Source: Bacteroidaceae bacterium (GTDB lineage Bacteria; Bacteroidota; Bacteroidia; Bacteroidales; Bacteroidaceae). From it: a stretch of 64,000 nt of DNA. The translations under genes and the position numbers were made by a program. Below the pieces are notes generated by a model. The model did not search any database, had not been told where the DNA came from, and worked only from the letters and a program-made list of their open reading frames with translations. Every line of letters begins with the position of its first letter. Positions within the stretch are counted from its first letter, which is position 1. The stretch is taken from positions 62,001-126,000 of the forward strand of contig JAGCFO010000029.1 of NCBI GenBank assembly GCA_017650105.1. The letters run 5' to 3'. Positions 43,823-52,052 of the stretch are shown in pieces.

Positions 43823-43857
43823 CATTGGGGCTTTCGTACGATGCGAAAGCCCCAATG
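43823..43857. terminator. Rho-independent terminator of the right fimbrial unit
   Basis: CATTGGGGCTTTCG (43823-43836) pairs perfectly with CGAAAGCCCCAATG (43844-43857) around TACGATG, followed by TTTATT. The stem core matches the left-arm terminator at 30935-30968. Confidence 0.88.
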
Positions 43858-44008
43858 TTTATTCCATGAGTATCCCTTTCAGTGAGAAAAAAGTTTTGCC
43901 TTCTTTTTATTCAAGAACATTCAGGAGCAAAGCTTCAGATTGTCATGATAGCAGAATAACAAATGAACTGCGAAAGAGTGGAGTTAAAACCTCTTTTGGC
44001 TGTGCCTT

Positions 44009-45175
44009 TTATTTGAATACGCGCTTTACTGCTTTAAGGAATCCATACCCGTTTTCTGTGTCGGGCTCAAGATAGCTACCTTCGGCCCATTCGTTCCAAG
44101 CGTTGATGGTGATGAGTGGAGGCTGCTGAGGATGAGCATCAATGTAGGCTTTGGCAAGTCGGAGGAAATGTTCAAACTTCTTTGGCGTAACGTTGAAGAC
44201 AACATTTTGCGCTTCGTGCTCGATGGGGTAGCGTGGGTTTGGATCCCAGTCAATGGAGACATGAGGGAAGTAGGGAACGGAGAAATCCCTGTCGTACTGC
44301 TCCCATCGTGAGATGGCAGCTTCGCCCCAATCGCTGTAATCTCGGTTGGTTGGTTCCAGATGACACCATTGGTAGTTTGTCAGGCTGTTAAATCCAAGGA
44401 AACGGATAGTATGGTCTTGTGTTTCGCTTTTGTCGCCAGGTGTGGCAGAGATAGTGGAAGGAAGTGCAGACCAAACAATAGCTTGGAGATGCACTCCAGG
44501 CAGCCCTGCCTCGCGGCATTTTTGTCGGAATGATTCTAGAGCCTCGCGCGCCTGTTCCATACCTCCCATTCCACGGATAAATGTCCCTATCTCGTAGATG
44601 GCAAAAACGGGTAATCCATCAATACGGTAATAATTGGGTTGACTGAAATAGTCACGAATGACGTGATCGGTTAGGTTTTCGAATGTCTCACGGTCGACTT
44701 CACCCTTCCAATAAACGTGTCCCTTGTCTGTGGCTGTACGGTCCCAATAGGAATTGGCTGTATGATTTGCCCACATCAAGTAAAAGCGCATCTTCTGGCA
44801 ATTGCGTGCTTTCAGGAATCCTTCGTTAAGGACATTTTCCAAGAATGGCTTTCCATCGTACCAATACCAATCGAAAATAAATGTGTTCACGCCATATTTG
44901 GTTGCAGTCTTGATAATCTTCTCCTGCATACGTGGAGACGATTCATCGAAATAGCCCCATTTAGGGATACGTGGCTGCTGATGTCCTTTGAATCTCGGTT
45001 GAGCATAGTAAATACCCTCCCATTCGCCTTTATGCTCAGGAAAAAGGCCGATATCCTGATAGCGCGGCTCATCGTGATAGGCTGGCCAAACATAGGCTGC
45101 TACGTCATAAGCAAAAACCGATTTTGTAAAAGGCAGCAGAAAAACGGCAATGATGAAACAGAGTGGTTTTTTCAT
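44009..45175 (-). CDS. Secreted GH99-like/WbsX family protein
   Basis: A 388-residue protein of the WbsX type (GH99-like TIM barrel). WbsX-type domains occur in O-antigen clusters and have been annotated as glycosyltransferases, but GH99 members are endo-mannosidases. Landmarks: VAAYVWPAYHDEPRYQD (about 25-41), GVNTFIFDWYWYDGKPFLE (about 93-111), FYLMWANHTANSYWD and, near the end, NAWNEWAEGSYLEPD (about 360-374), the acidic region expected at the active site. Here a signal peptide is present (MKKPLCFIIAVFLLPFTKSV to about FAY), so the protein acts outside the cytoplasm, favouring hydrolase or remodelling activity. It ends a minus-strand glycan operon with the GT4 gene. Confidence 0.86.
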   Translation of the reverse strand: MKKPLCFIIAVFLLPFTKSVFAYDVAAYVWPAYHDEPRYQDIGLFPEHKGEWEGIYYAQPRFKGHQQPRIPKWGYFDESSPRMQEKIIKTATKYGVNTFIFDWYWYDGKPFLENVLNEGFLKARNCQKMRFYLMWANHTANSYWDRTATDKGHVYWKGEVDRETFENLTDHVIRDYFSQPNYYRIDGLPVFAIYEIGTFIRGMGGMEQAREALESFRQKCREAGLPGVHLQAIVWSALPSTISATPGDKSETQDHTIRFLGFNSLTNYQWCHLEPTNRDYSDWGEAAISRWEQYDRDFSVPYFPHVSIDWDPNPRYPIEHEAQNVVFNVTPKKFEHFLRLAKAYIDAHPQQPPLITINAWNEWAEGSYLEPDTENGYGFLKAVKRVFK

Positions 45176-45237
45176 GATATGGGCTTACTCTAATAATGGT
45201 TTGCAATGAGAGTTCCGTGTTTATCTTGTGCTATTTT

Positions 45238-46347
45238 TTATTGCGAATAGACGGATAGATATTTTTGAGCTATGTTGAGGGCATTGTGATGACGACGAAC
45301 ATACTCTTTGCTTTGGGTGCGGAGAAGGGGGATGCGCTCGGGATGAAGGATGAGATCTTCAAGCTTGGTACGTATGTCGTTAACGTCGGGTTGGACATTG
45401 ATGATAGGACGCAACTCCTGTTCTCCCAAAAGCTCATACTGCTCCTCTTCGCCTCCGCTGACGACGACGAGCCCCATCGCCATTGCCTGCAGGGCATTCA
45501 TAGCAGGAGTGTAGGAATAGATCTGGTCGAGGAGCACGTCGCACGATGCCATCAACTGAAGATATTCGTCGAATGGAAGGTTCTTGGCAACTACTACCTC
45601 CATGCGATCGGGGTAACGTGCTTCCAGTTCCTTTGCAACTTGTAGAAGTATATCGGTGCCTTTAAGTTGTGTGCGTAGGCGCTGAATGCCGATGAAGAAA
45701 CGTAACTTTTGAGGAATGACATCCACGTCCGACTTTTGAATGATAGGAGGGAAGGTTATGGGAAGAGGAATGAATTTCGTTTTGTTTCTCCACTCAGAAG
45801 AGGTGTAGGCAACGTAGTATTCGTAAAGAGCTGCGATAATGCCGTCACATGTCTGAGCGATATGTTGGCACGAGCGTACCATACCTGCATTGTGGAGCCA
45901 GTTATCGATATTGGACTGATTCCAAGGATGGGTGACTTCGTGTGTAGGAGTGTAGTAATCGCAGTAACGCAAAGGGCGGTCGATGTAGCTGTTACGGATG
46001 TAGTAGGTATCGTCTCCAAAAGCTCCGAGGAAAATTTTCTTGTTGTGTTTGCGCAGATAATCGTAGATGAGAATGCCCCGTTCAGCCTTTAAGTCAATGA
46101 AATGAACGGGATTGATGAGTTGCACCACATCATACCCGCGCCAGTTGCGCATTTCTCGATGAAGGCAAAGAAGATAGCGTAGCGTATCGAAGGGTTTTGT
46201 GCTTTTCCTTCTAAGGCGGACATCTTGCTTGTAGCTTTTCCAGTCGTCGCCATCAGAGACGAGACGTACTTCATGCCCGAGGGCTCGGAGTGCCGTAGCT
46301 AAGGTATTGTGAAGGTTGCTGTATTCACCGAGAAGAAGTATGCGCAT
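45238..46347 (-). CDS. GT4-like glycosyltransferase
   Basis: A 369-residue GT-B-fold protein. N-terminus MRILLLGEYSNLHNTLATAL with a Gly-Glu-Tyr-Ser turn, then DVVQLINPVHF (about 74-84) and LGAFGDDTYYIR (about 108-119). The C-terminal donor domain has FFIGIQRLRTQLKGTDILL (about 216-234), VLLDQIYSYTPAMNALQAMAMG (about 273-294) and GLVVVSGGEEEQYELLG, where the second Glu motif of GT4 is relaxed. It is 62 nt upstream of the WbsX-like gene and follows the four-helix-bundle gene. Probably cytosolic; sugar unknown. Confidence 0.8.
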   Translation of the reverse strand: MRILLLGEYSNLHNTLATALRALGHEVRLVSDGDDWKSYKQDVRLRRKSTKPFDTLRYLLCLHREMRNWRGYDVVQLINPVHFIDLKAERGILIYDYLRKHNKKIFLGAFGDDTYYIRNSYIDRPLRYCDYYTPTHEVTHPWNQSNIDNWLHNAGMVRSCQHIAQTCDGIIAALYEYYVAYTSSEWRNKTKFIPLPITFPPIIQKSDVDVIPQKLRFFIGIQRLRTQLKGTDILLQVAKELEARYPDRMEVVVAKNLPFDEYLQLMASCDVLLDQIYSYTPAMNALQAMAMGLVVVSGGEEEQYELLGEQELRPIINVQPDVNDIRTKLEDLILHPERIPLLRTQSKEYVRRHHNALNIAQKYLSVYSQ

Positions 46348-46351
46348 AAGA

Positions 46352-46399
46352 GATAATCAGATAATCAAGTAATCAAATAATCAAATGATCAAATGATCG
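46352..46399 (+). repeat. Array of six 8-bp repeats, left of the four-helix-bundle gene
   Basis: Contiguous octamers from 46352: GATAATCA twice, then AGTAATCA, AATAATCA, AATGATCA and AATGATCG. The array begins 4 nt upstream of the GT4 start codon, so it sits just 5 prime of that gene. It is inverted relative to the array at 46850-46889. Confidence 0.85.
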
Positions 46400-46440
46400 G
46401 AAAAATGGGCTATCAAATAATAGAATAACAATTATGGTTT

Positions 46441-46815
46441 TTATTTGGCCTTAGCTTTGTTCTTGTTGGCAGTATTGACGATTGCAATTAAAATGTAAAG
46501 TATCGATTGGCAATCGTTCAATAAAGAATCAGCTTCTGTCTTTGGGAGATAATCTGTATCGCGTAACAGGCGAATCCAGTATTGGGTTTCACGTGCCTCC
46601 TTTAGAGCAATCGACATTTTGCTAATGAAGTCTGCTGTACTCTGTGGATGCTGGGCTTCCTCAACGTTGGCTCCTATACTTGTCCCGCTTCGAAGCAATT
46701 GCTTAGAAAGAACGTATTCTTTACATAGCGTTTCTTGTGTCAGACGCTTGTAAGTCAGAACAATTTTTTTTGAAAAATCGTAGGTTATGGCTGAAATGTC
46801 TGTGTCGCTTTCCAT
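46441..46815 (-). CDS. Four-helix-bundle protein (23S rRNA intervening-sequence family)
   Basis: A 124-residue protein of the S23/IVS four-helix-bundle family. ATG 46815 is chosen; an in-frame TTG at 46821 adds two residues. The four amphipathic helices are visible at about 10-35 (YDFSKKIVLTYKRLTQ), 37-55 (KEYVLSKQLLRSGTSIGAN), 60-90 (TADFISKMSIALKEARETQYW) and 96-120. SGTSIGANVEEA and ALKEARETxYWIRLL are the family signature. The function of such proteins is unsettled; genes occur inside rRNA intervening sequences and scattered in chromosomes. Here it splits a glycan operon and is flanked by inverted arrays of 8-bp repeats. Confidence 0.92.
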   Translation of the reverse strand: MESDTDISAITYDFSKKIVLTYKRLTQETLCKEYVLSKQLLRSGTSIGANVEEAQHPQSTADFISKMSIALKEARETQYWIRLLRDTDYLPKTEADSLLNDCQSILYILIAIVNTANKNKAKAK

Positions 46816-46849
46816 TTTCAATGTGAAAATTTAATCCATTGATTCTTTT

Positions 46850-46889
46850 AATAATCTGATTATCCGATTATCCGATTATTTGATCATTT
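46850..46889 (-). repeat. Array of five 8-bp repeats, right of the four-helix-bundle gene
   Basis: Octamers from 46850: AATAATCT, GATTATCC twice, GATTATTT, GATCATTT. Read as the reverse complement they become AAATGATC, AAATAATC, GGATAATC, the same family as the array at 46352-46399. The last unit overlaps the 3 prime end of the GT2 gene that stops at 46876. Confidence 0.85.
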
Positions 46890-47847
46890 CTAAGAGGTGT
46901 AGAATCCGTCTTCCTATGGAAGTGGAAGATAGTTTTGCGAACGTACGATACTTAAACGAGTAGTCGGCAGAAGGAAGTGGGAAAAGTCTTCGATCGCTTA
47001 GCTTTTTTACGCACGAGGATGTGCGCTGCTCCCAGTCGGGTTCGCGCAGAGCGTTGCGCAAGATGTCTACAGCAAGGAAATGGACTTTGCGGTCCAACCC
47101 TATACGCTCGCCTTCCACAGAGGATGCAAACGATTGAATGCGTTGCAGAGAATCCATGCGAGCACTGAACAGCGTGTCGATATGGCTGGTGTCGCGTTGA
47201 TGTGTGGTGGAAATCTCGTTTTGTGTGTAAGCGTACGTTACTAGATCTGTTGTGATAATAGTATCTGCCCTCCACACTAGACGGGTTACAAACTCCTCGT
47301 CTTCGATGTACGTGTCCTCTACAAAGGAGAGCGGCATGTTCAGAAGGGAGCGACGGAACATCAGCACGCAGCAGCTGCCGAATAAGGTGTGAGATGCCAT
47401 ATACTGATGACTATTGTAGATATCTATCTGGCAATTAGCACTATTTGCCGTTGCGCGAGGAGAAAAAGAGGCAGTTGAAGGCACTTTTTTGAATCCTGAG
47501 ATAACAATGTCGCCCTCAAAACCGTCAAGTAACTCAAGCAGCAGGCGGGTTGTTCCAGCGTATAGAAAGTCGTCACCATCAACAAAGCGGATGATGTCAC
47601 CCTTGGCTATCTCTAAAGCCTTATTGCGTGCCGCACCCTGGCGATGATGCTGCTGACGTAGGTAGTGAATGTAGGCAACTGAAGAAAAGGACTCGACGAC
47701 GGGTTGCGGGTCATCGTCCGATTCGTCATCAACAACGATGATTTCGTAGTCGTCGCGCGACAGTTCCTGGTGGGTGAGGCTACGCAGGCAACGGCGTAAC
47801 TGACTCTCGCTGAGGTTGTAGGTGGTTACAATAAACGATACTTTCAC
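46876..47847 (-). CDS. GT2-family glycosyltransferase
   Basis: A GT2 enzyme of 323 residues when started at GTG 47847. This start makes a GTGA overlap with the upstream gene's stop (47844-47846), typical of coupled translation; an ATG at 47880 would add 11 unhelpful residues. Motifs: VSFIVTTYNLSE at the N-terminus, VVDDESDDDPQPV (about 37-49), RQGAARNKALEIAKGDIIRF (about 69-88) and VDGDDF, the metal site. The C-terminal region is helical and basic. It ends in the 8-bp repeat array, so its stop region may have been reshaped by insertion of the four-helix cassette. Confidence 0.87.
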   Translation of the reverse strand: MKVSFIVTTYNLSESQLRRCLRSLTHQELSRDDYEIIVVDDESDDDPQPVVESFSSVAYIHYLRQQHHRQGAARNKALEIAKGDIIRFVDGDDFLYAGTTRLLLELLDGFEGDIVISGFKKVPSTASFSPRATANSANCQIDIYNSHQYMASHTLFGSCCVLMFRRSLLNMPLSFVEDTYIEDEEFVTRLVWRADTIITTDLVTYAYTQNEISTTHQRDTSHIDTLFSARMDSLQRIQSFASSVEGERIGLDRKVHFLAVDILRNALREPDWEQRTSSCVKKLSDRRLFPLPSADYSFKYRTFAKLSSTSIGRRILHLLEMIK

Positions 47848-48737
47848 AGTTTTGGGGATGTTATGACACGCCAGCGGCAAATAAAACGTTCGAGGGATGA
47901 TACTTTTGCAAGTTGACGCGCGTAATCGGTGTGATTGCAGTCTTTGCAGCGCCCCATATCAACTAATCTGTTCAGGCAACTACGTCGTAGCGCTGAAAGT
48001 GCGCTTCGCACGTGGGGGAGAGAGGATGCTTCGTGAAGCAGCTTCCAGTTGTTGAGAAACAATTGGCGGCAATCGGAGTAATGCCACGAGCGCGATATGG
48101 AGCTGGGACGGCTCATGTAATGGTAGCATCCGCGCGAGGAGTAGCGAACGGTTTTGCATTGACGGATAATACCCGGCATGACTGCGGTATCTTCAAAAAC
48201 CTGCCCTACAGGAAAACGGCGAGATGCCCATAGTGAAGCTCGGTAGATTTTATTCCAAGCATAGCAATGTTCATATCCTCGTCGTTGTATCCAATCGGCA
48301 AACACAGAGTTGCGATTGTCGGATGTGATGGTAGCGTCGTCGAAAGAGAGCAAATACTCCTGAGGAGAACCTTCGTTGACACGAACAGGGTATTCTACCA
48401 TATCGGGGGAAGGGTTGGCGTTGAAAAGAATCAGATTCCCCTTGAGTGAATTGCTTCCCAGACGGTCGTCGGAATCGACAAATGTAATATATTCGCCCGA
48501 AGCATGATCGAGCCCTGTGTTGCGGGCAGCGCTCAGTCCCATGTTGCGTTGATGGATGACACGAAAACGAGAGTCGGCAGCAGCTGCATCATCGCACAAC
48601 TTACCGCTTCCGTCGGTGGAACCATCGTCGACAAGGATGACTTCCATATCGTCCACATCTTGTCGACGAAGAGACTGCAGGCAGTCGGGAAGGAAGCTCA
48701 CAACATTATAAACAGGGACGATAACACTTAATTTCAT
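47844..48737 (-). CDS. GT2-family glycosyltransferase
   Basis: A 297-residue GT2 enzyme beginning MKLSVIVPVYNVVSFLPDCL at ATG 48737; a longer frame to 48788 would include the divergent promoter region. Motifs: LVDDGSTDGS (about 37-46), NMGLSAARNTGLDHASG (about 67-83) and TFVDSDD near 86-92 as the acidic metal site. It is the first gene of the minus-strand cluster and overlaps the next GT2 by 4 nt. The divergent Wzx-like gene starts 80 bp away on the other strand, linking both to one polysaccharide. Confidence 0.88.
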   Translation of the reverse strand: MKLSVIVPVYNVVSFLPDCLQSLRRQDVDDMEVILVDDGSTDGSGKLCDDAAAADSRFRVIHQRNMGLSAARNTGLDHASGEYITFVDSDDRLGSNSLKGNLILFNANPSPDMVEYPVRVNEGSPQEYLLSFDDATITSDNRNSVFADWIQRRGYEHCYAWNKIYRASLWASRRFPVGQVFEDTAVMPGIIRQCKTVRYSSRGCYHYMSRPSSISRSWHYSDCRQLFLNNWKLLHEASSLPHVRSALSALRRSCLNRLVDMGRCKDCNHTDYARQLAKVSSLERFICRWRVITSPKL

Positions 48738-48759
48738 GGAAAAAACTAAAATCTGGCCA

Positions 48760-48796
48760 CAAAAATAGCGATTATTTTTCAAAAACACTATTTTTG
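48760..48796. promoter_or_regulatory. Divergent -7 boxes between the GT2 gene and wzx-like gene
   Basis: TATTTTTG occurs on both strands in the 79-bp gap: minus strand at 48760-48767 (written CAAAAATA) and plus strand at 48789-48796. Each lies about 20-23 nt before its gene. No TTTG is found at 19-21 nt upstream of either, so the -33 boxes are weak or different. Confidence 0.55.
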
Positions 48797-48816
48797 CATG
48801 ATTTTTGGTGTAGACT

Positions 48817-50316
48817 GTGAAAGAGCGAAAGCAAAAAGAAAGTGGTTCGGGCTATGACCGTATTATTAAATATACGGGCATTTTCGGCGGTGTGCAAATG
48901 CTGTCGAACCTTATCACTTTGGTTAAAGGCAAGCTTGTTGCTTGGCTGATAGGTCCTGCCGGAATGGGTATTGCCAATGTCTTTAATCGTGCTCTCGACC
49001 TTGTGGGGAAGACAACCGATCTTGGCATTAGCTTTAGTGCCGTAAAAACCATTGCTGAGAGCAAGGAATCAGATACTGACAGTACACGTCTATCTGATTC
49101 GCTGCTAGTGGTACGTTCCTGGAGTCTTTGGTTGGGCATCATCGGCACGATAGCCACATTCCTTTTGGCACCGCTCTTCAGCCGTTGGAGTTTCGACGGC
49201 GACTATAGCTACACGCTCTCGTTCCGGCTCTTGTCGCTCGTGGTAGGCTTTACTGCTGTTGCCAACGGAGAACGAGCTATCATGAAGGGAACGCATCTGC
49301 TGAAACAGCTTGCCTCCAATCAGATGTGGATTGTGTTAGCAACCCTTATCGTTGCCATCCCCCTCTATGCCTGGCTGGGCTTGCAGGGAATAGTTCCGGT
49401 AATTGTACTTACAGCATTCTGCTCTATGCTGTTGACCTGCTTCTATTCGTGCCGCATCTATCCTTATAAGGTAAAGTTTTTCTCCCCAAAGATTTTCCAC
49501 GATGGTACTTATATCGTACGGTTGGGCATAAACTACACTATTGCCGGTTTCTTTGGTTCGGGTGTCCTTTTTTTAGTCTCCGCCTATCTGATGGATCACG
49601 GCTCGGCTGAGGATGTCGGATATTATAGCAATGCTGTAGTGTTGGCATCATATGTGGGGATGCTCGTCTTCTCGGCAGTAGAAACAGATTTCTTTCCCCG
49701 TTTGTCGGCTGTGAATAACGACAAGGAAAAATCGTCGAAGCTTGTAGATGAACAGACAGAAGTCCTGGTGCTTCTTGTTGCACCGTTGATAGTGGGTTTC
49801 ATCGTCTTCCTTCCTATTATCATCCCACTTCTGCTCAGACGTGATTTCATGCCGATGCTCGAGATGACACAATGGGCGGCAATGTCGTTGTTTTTTACCG
49901 CTCTGACACGCCCTATGTCGTTTATGTCGCTGTCGAAAGGCGATTCGTACACCTATCTCTTGCAAGAATTATTCTATGATTTGTTTATGGCAGCAGCCGT
50001 AGTGCTTGGCTATCAGTATGGAGGACTTCGTTTGGCAGGAATCGGCCTGTTTGCATCGTCGGTGTTCGACTGGTTGCTCAACATGCTCATAACACGTGTG
50101 CGCTACGCCTATAAGGCACAAGGACGTGTCTATCTGTTTGCTTTGCTTCACGGAGCACTTATTGCCGGCACGATGTGTTTCCTTTCCGTTTTGAGAGGAT
50201 GGGGTTATTGGACTATCGGAATAGTGATGATATTGGTTACGGGAAGCATATCTCTTTATTATTTAAATAAGGAGACAAACTATCTCCAGCTTTTTATTCA
50301 GAAATGGAAAAAATGA
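48817..50316 (+). CDS. Wzx-like polysaccharide flippase (MOP superfamily)
   Basis: Moves lipid-linked oligosaccharide repeat units across the inner membrane. The 499 residues have about 12-14 hydrophobic segments. Start is GTG 48817. The N-terminus includes TGIFGGVQMLSNLITLVKGKLVAWLIGPAGMGIANVFN (seen over residues 16-53), the typical O-antigen translocase opening, and a periplasmic-loop rhythm follows with short charged links (SKESDTDSTRL, NNDKEKSSKL). Two halves of similar architecture match the MATE-like MOP fold. It overlaps the M23 peptidase gene by 4 nt (ATGA) and pairs with the divergent GT2 gene, suggesting one glycan export pathway. Confidence 0.9.
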   Translation: MKERKQKESGSGYDRIIKYTGIFGGVQMLSNLITLVKGKLVAWLIGPAGMGIANVFNRALDLVGKTTDLGISFSAVKTIAESKESDTDSTRLSDSLLVVRSWSLWLGIIGTIATFLLAPLFSRWSFDGDYSYTLSFRLLSLVVGFTAVANGERAIMKGTHLLKQLASNQMWIVLATLIVAIPLYAWLGLQGIVPVIVLTAFCSMLLTCFYSCRIYPYKVKFFSPKIFHDGTYIVRLGINYTIAGFFGSGVLFLVSAYLMDHGSAEDVGYYSNAVVLASYVGMLVFSAVETDFFPRLSAVNNDKEKSSKLVDEQTEVLVLLVAPLIVGFIVFLPIIIPLLLRRDFMPMLEMTQWAAMSLFFTALTRPMSFMSLSKGDSYTYLLQELFYDLFMAAAVVLGYQYGGLRLAGIGLFASSVFDWLLNMLITRVRYAYKAQGRVYLFALLHGALIAGTMCFLSVLRGWGYWTIGIVMILVTGSISLYYLNKETNYLQLFIQKWKK

Positions 50317-52025
50317 GAAGAAATACAACCGAAGAATTGAGGCGAAAATCGATTGCAAAGTATAGAATTCCGTTATTCTTTGCTTTTGTCTTTGCTTTCC
50401 TTTCCTTACATGCTCAGGAAGTGAGGTATCCTCAGATGACAGCCCCGCTGAACGTCGACCTTGCTTTGAGCGGCAACTTTGGTGAACTGCGTTCGGGGCA
50501 TTTTCACGGTGGTGTGGATTTCAAGACGTGGAATGAGACAGACAAACCCATTATCGTTCCAGCTGACGGATATATCTCTCGCGTAACTGTCAGCAATGGA
50601 GGATATGGCAATGGATTGTATATCACTCATAACAACGGCTACACTACGGTGTATGGACATTTGAATGCTTTTTCGCCTGAGGTTGCAAAGCGAATCCGCG
50701 AGTACCAGTATGCTAATCAAACCTACGAAACCGATCTGGAGTTTGGTCCTCAAGAGTTTCCCGTGCACGAAGGAGAAGTGGTTGCCTTGAGCGGCAATAC
50801 GGGCTATTCGTTTGGACCCCATCTTCACTTCGAGGTGCGCCAGACAGATACGGATGAGCCGATGGACCCTCTCCTTTTCTATAAGAATAAGCTTAAGGAC
50901 GATGTGCCCCCCAGAGCATCTTCTATTGAATTGTATGTGAAGACAGGAAAGGGTGTTCTGAATGGTTCTGACGAGAAGGTCTTTCTGGAAGTGAAAGGCA
51001 ATTCTGTAGAAGCTGTCGAGCTCACAGGGTGGGGGAAGATAGGAGTCGGCATCGCTGCTTATGATTATATGACAGGCACCACAAACTTCTACGGCGTGCA
51101 GTCGGTAAAACTGTTTGTAGACGATGAATTGGTGAGCGAGAGCAAGGTGGGGCGTTTCGAGTTCAGCGAGAACCGCATGCTTGACTCCTGGGTTGACTAT
51201 GAAGAGCGTGTGAAAACGGGTAAGTGGTATATGCGTTCCACTATCGCTACCCACAACCCTCTGCGCATGCTCAAAGCATATAACGACGATTATGGATGGG
51301 TTACCATTAAGGAGCCCCGAACCTATCGTTTCCGTTACGAATTGCGTGACATTTACGGTAATCTGGCGGTTTATCGTTTTAACGTGAAGGGAGTACGTCA
51401 GGAGATACCTTTGGACCTCGCTAATTTCTTCTATTTCATGAAGGCAGGCGAGCCCCATTCGTTGACTTGGAAAGATTTGTCGTTGTGGATTCCCAAAGAC
51501 GGACTCTACGAGGATCTGCAGCTCGATTTTGAGGAGAAAGACGGCAAGTATCAGTTCTGCGCCGTTCCTACACCTTTGCTTGAGAATGCCGAATTGCGTT
51601 TGCAGGTTCCTCAGCCTCTCGTGGCAGACAAGTCGAAATACTGTATCGCCGAAGTGTGGAACGGTAGTCAAATCTACAGAGGAGGCTCTTACGAATATGG
51701 CTGGCTGAAGACTACCGTTAGCCGACTGGGAACCTATACCATCTTTGTGGATACCATTCCTCCCAGAATCATTCCCTTTGAGGAGAAGGTTTGGAAGGCA
51801 AACGAGAACGTCTCGTTCAAGCTGAGTGACGTAGGAAGCGGAGTGAAGAACTACAAGGGAACTATCGACGGAGAATGGAAACTGTTCTGCTTCAATTCGA
51901 AGGATATGCTCCTGTGGTGCGACTTGAAGGCTGAGGGTATATCGCGAGGACATCATGTTGCAGAAGTGACAGTTAAGGACTTGCGCGATAATGTGACAGT
52001 TCAGACATTTGAATTTGACTATTGA
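50313..52025 (+). CDS. M23-family metallopeptidase
   Basis: Exported zinc peptidase of the lysostaphin/LytM type that cuts peptidoglycan peptide bridges or acts as a division/envelope factor. I start it at ATG 50313, giving an ATGA overlap with the flippase stop; ATG 50304 is possible. A signal-like hydrophobic segment (about 20-35) ends in LHAQ. The M23 core holds HFHGGVDFKT with His65 and Asp69 and GPHLHFEV with His170 and His172, all four metal-site residues present. The rest (about 190-570) is a large beta-rich extension typical of Bacteroidetes members. A second in-frame start changes only the leader. Confidence 0.92.
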   Translation: MRRNTTEELRRKSIAKYRIPLFFAFVFAFLSLHAQEVRYPQMTAPLNVDLALSGNFGELRSGHFHGGVDFKTWNETDKPIIVPADGYISRVTVSNGGYGNGLYITHNNGYTTVYGHLNAFSPEVAKRIREYQYANQTYETDLEFGPQEFPVHEGEVVALSGNTGYSFGPHLHFEVRQTDTDEPMDPLLFYKNKLKDDVPPRASSIELYVKTGKGVLNGSDEKVFLEVKGNSVEAVELTGWGKIGVGIAAYDYMTGTTNFYGVQSVKLFVDDELVSESKVGRFEFSENRMLDSWVDYEERVKTGKWYMRSTIATHNPLRMLKAYNDDYGWVTIKEPRTYRFRYELRDIYGNLAVYRFNVKGVRQEIPLDLANFFYFMKAGEPHSLTWKDLSLWIPKDGLYEDLQLDFEEKDGKYQFCAVPTPLLENAELRLQVPQPLVADKSKYCIAEVWNGSQIYRGGSYEYGWLKTTVSRLGTYTIFVDTIPPRIIPFEEKVWKANENVSFKLSDVGSGVKNYKGTIDGEWKLFCFNSKDMLLWCDLKAEGISRGHHVAEVTVKDLRDNVTVQTFEFDY

Positions 52026-52052
52026 AAAATCAAATAACTAAACATAAGTAAT

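Larger units (their letters stand above)
38898..43857 (+). repeat. Right arm of the large inverted duplication
   Basis: Plus-strand counterpart of 30935-35757: leader, fimbrillin, VWA adhesin, 56-residue protein, terminator. The two arms start at near-identical leaders and end at related GGGGCTTTC hairpins, which marks the approximate limits of the duplication. The VWA gene is longer here by 34 codons, mostly from one inserted segment. Confidence 0.88.

Noticed and set aside
43866..44075. Small frame between the right fimbrial terminator and the WbsX-like gene
   Set aside because: It overlaps the WbsX-like gene's end on the other strand and has no conserved feature; the 150-nt gap appears empty.
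50406..51956. 516-codon open frame antisense to the M23 peptidase
   Set aside because: It lies entirely opposite a well-supported peptidase gene, has no recognisable domain, and its low-complexity composition is what an antisense shadow of a biased codon pattern gives.
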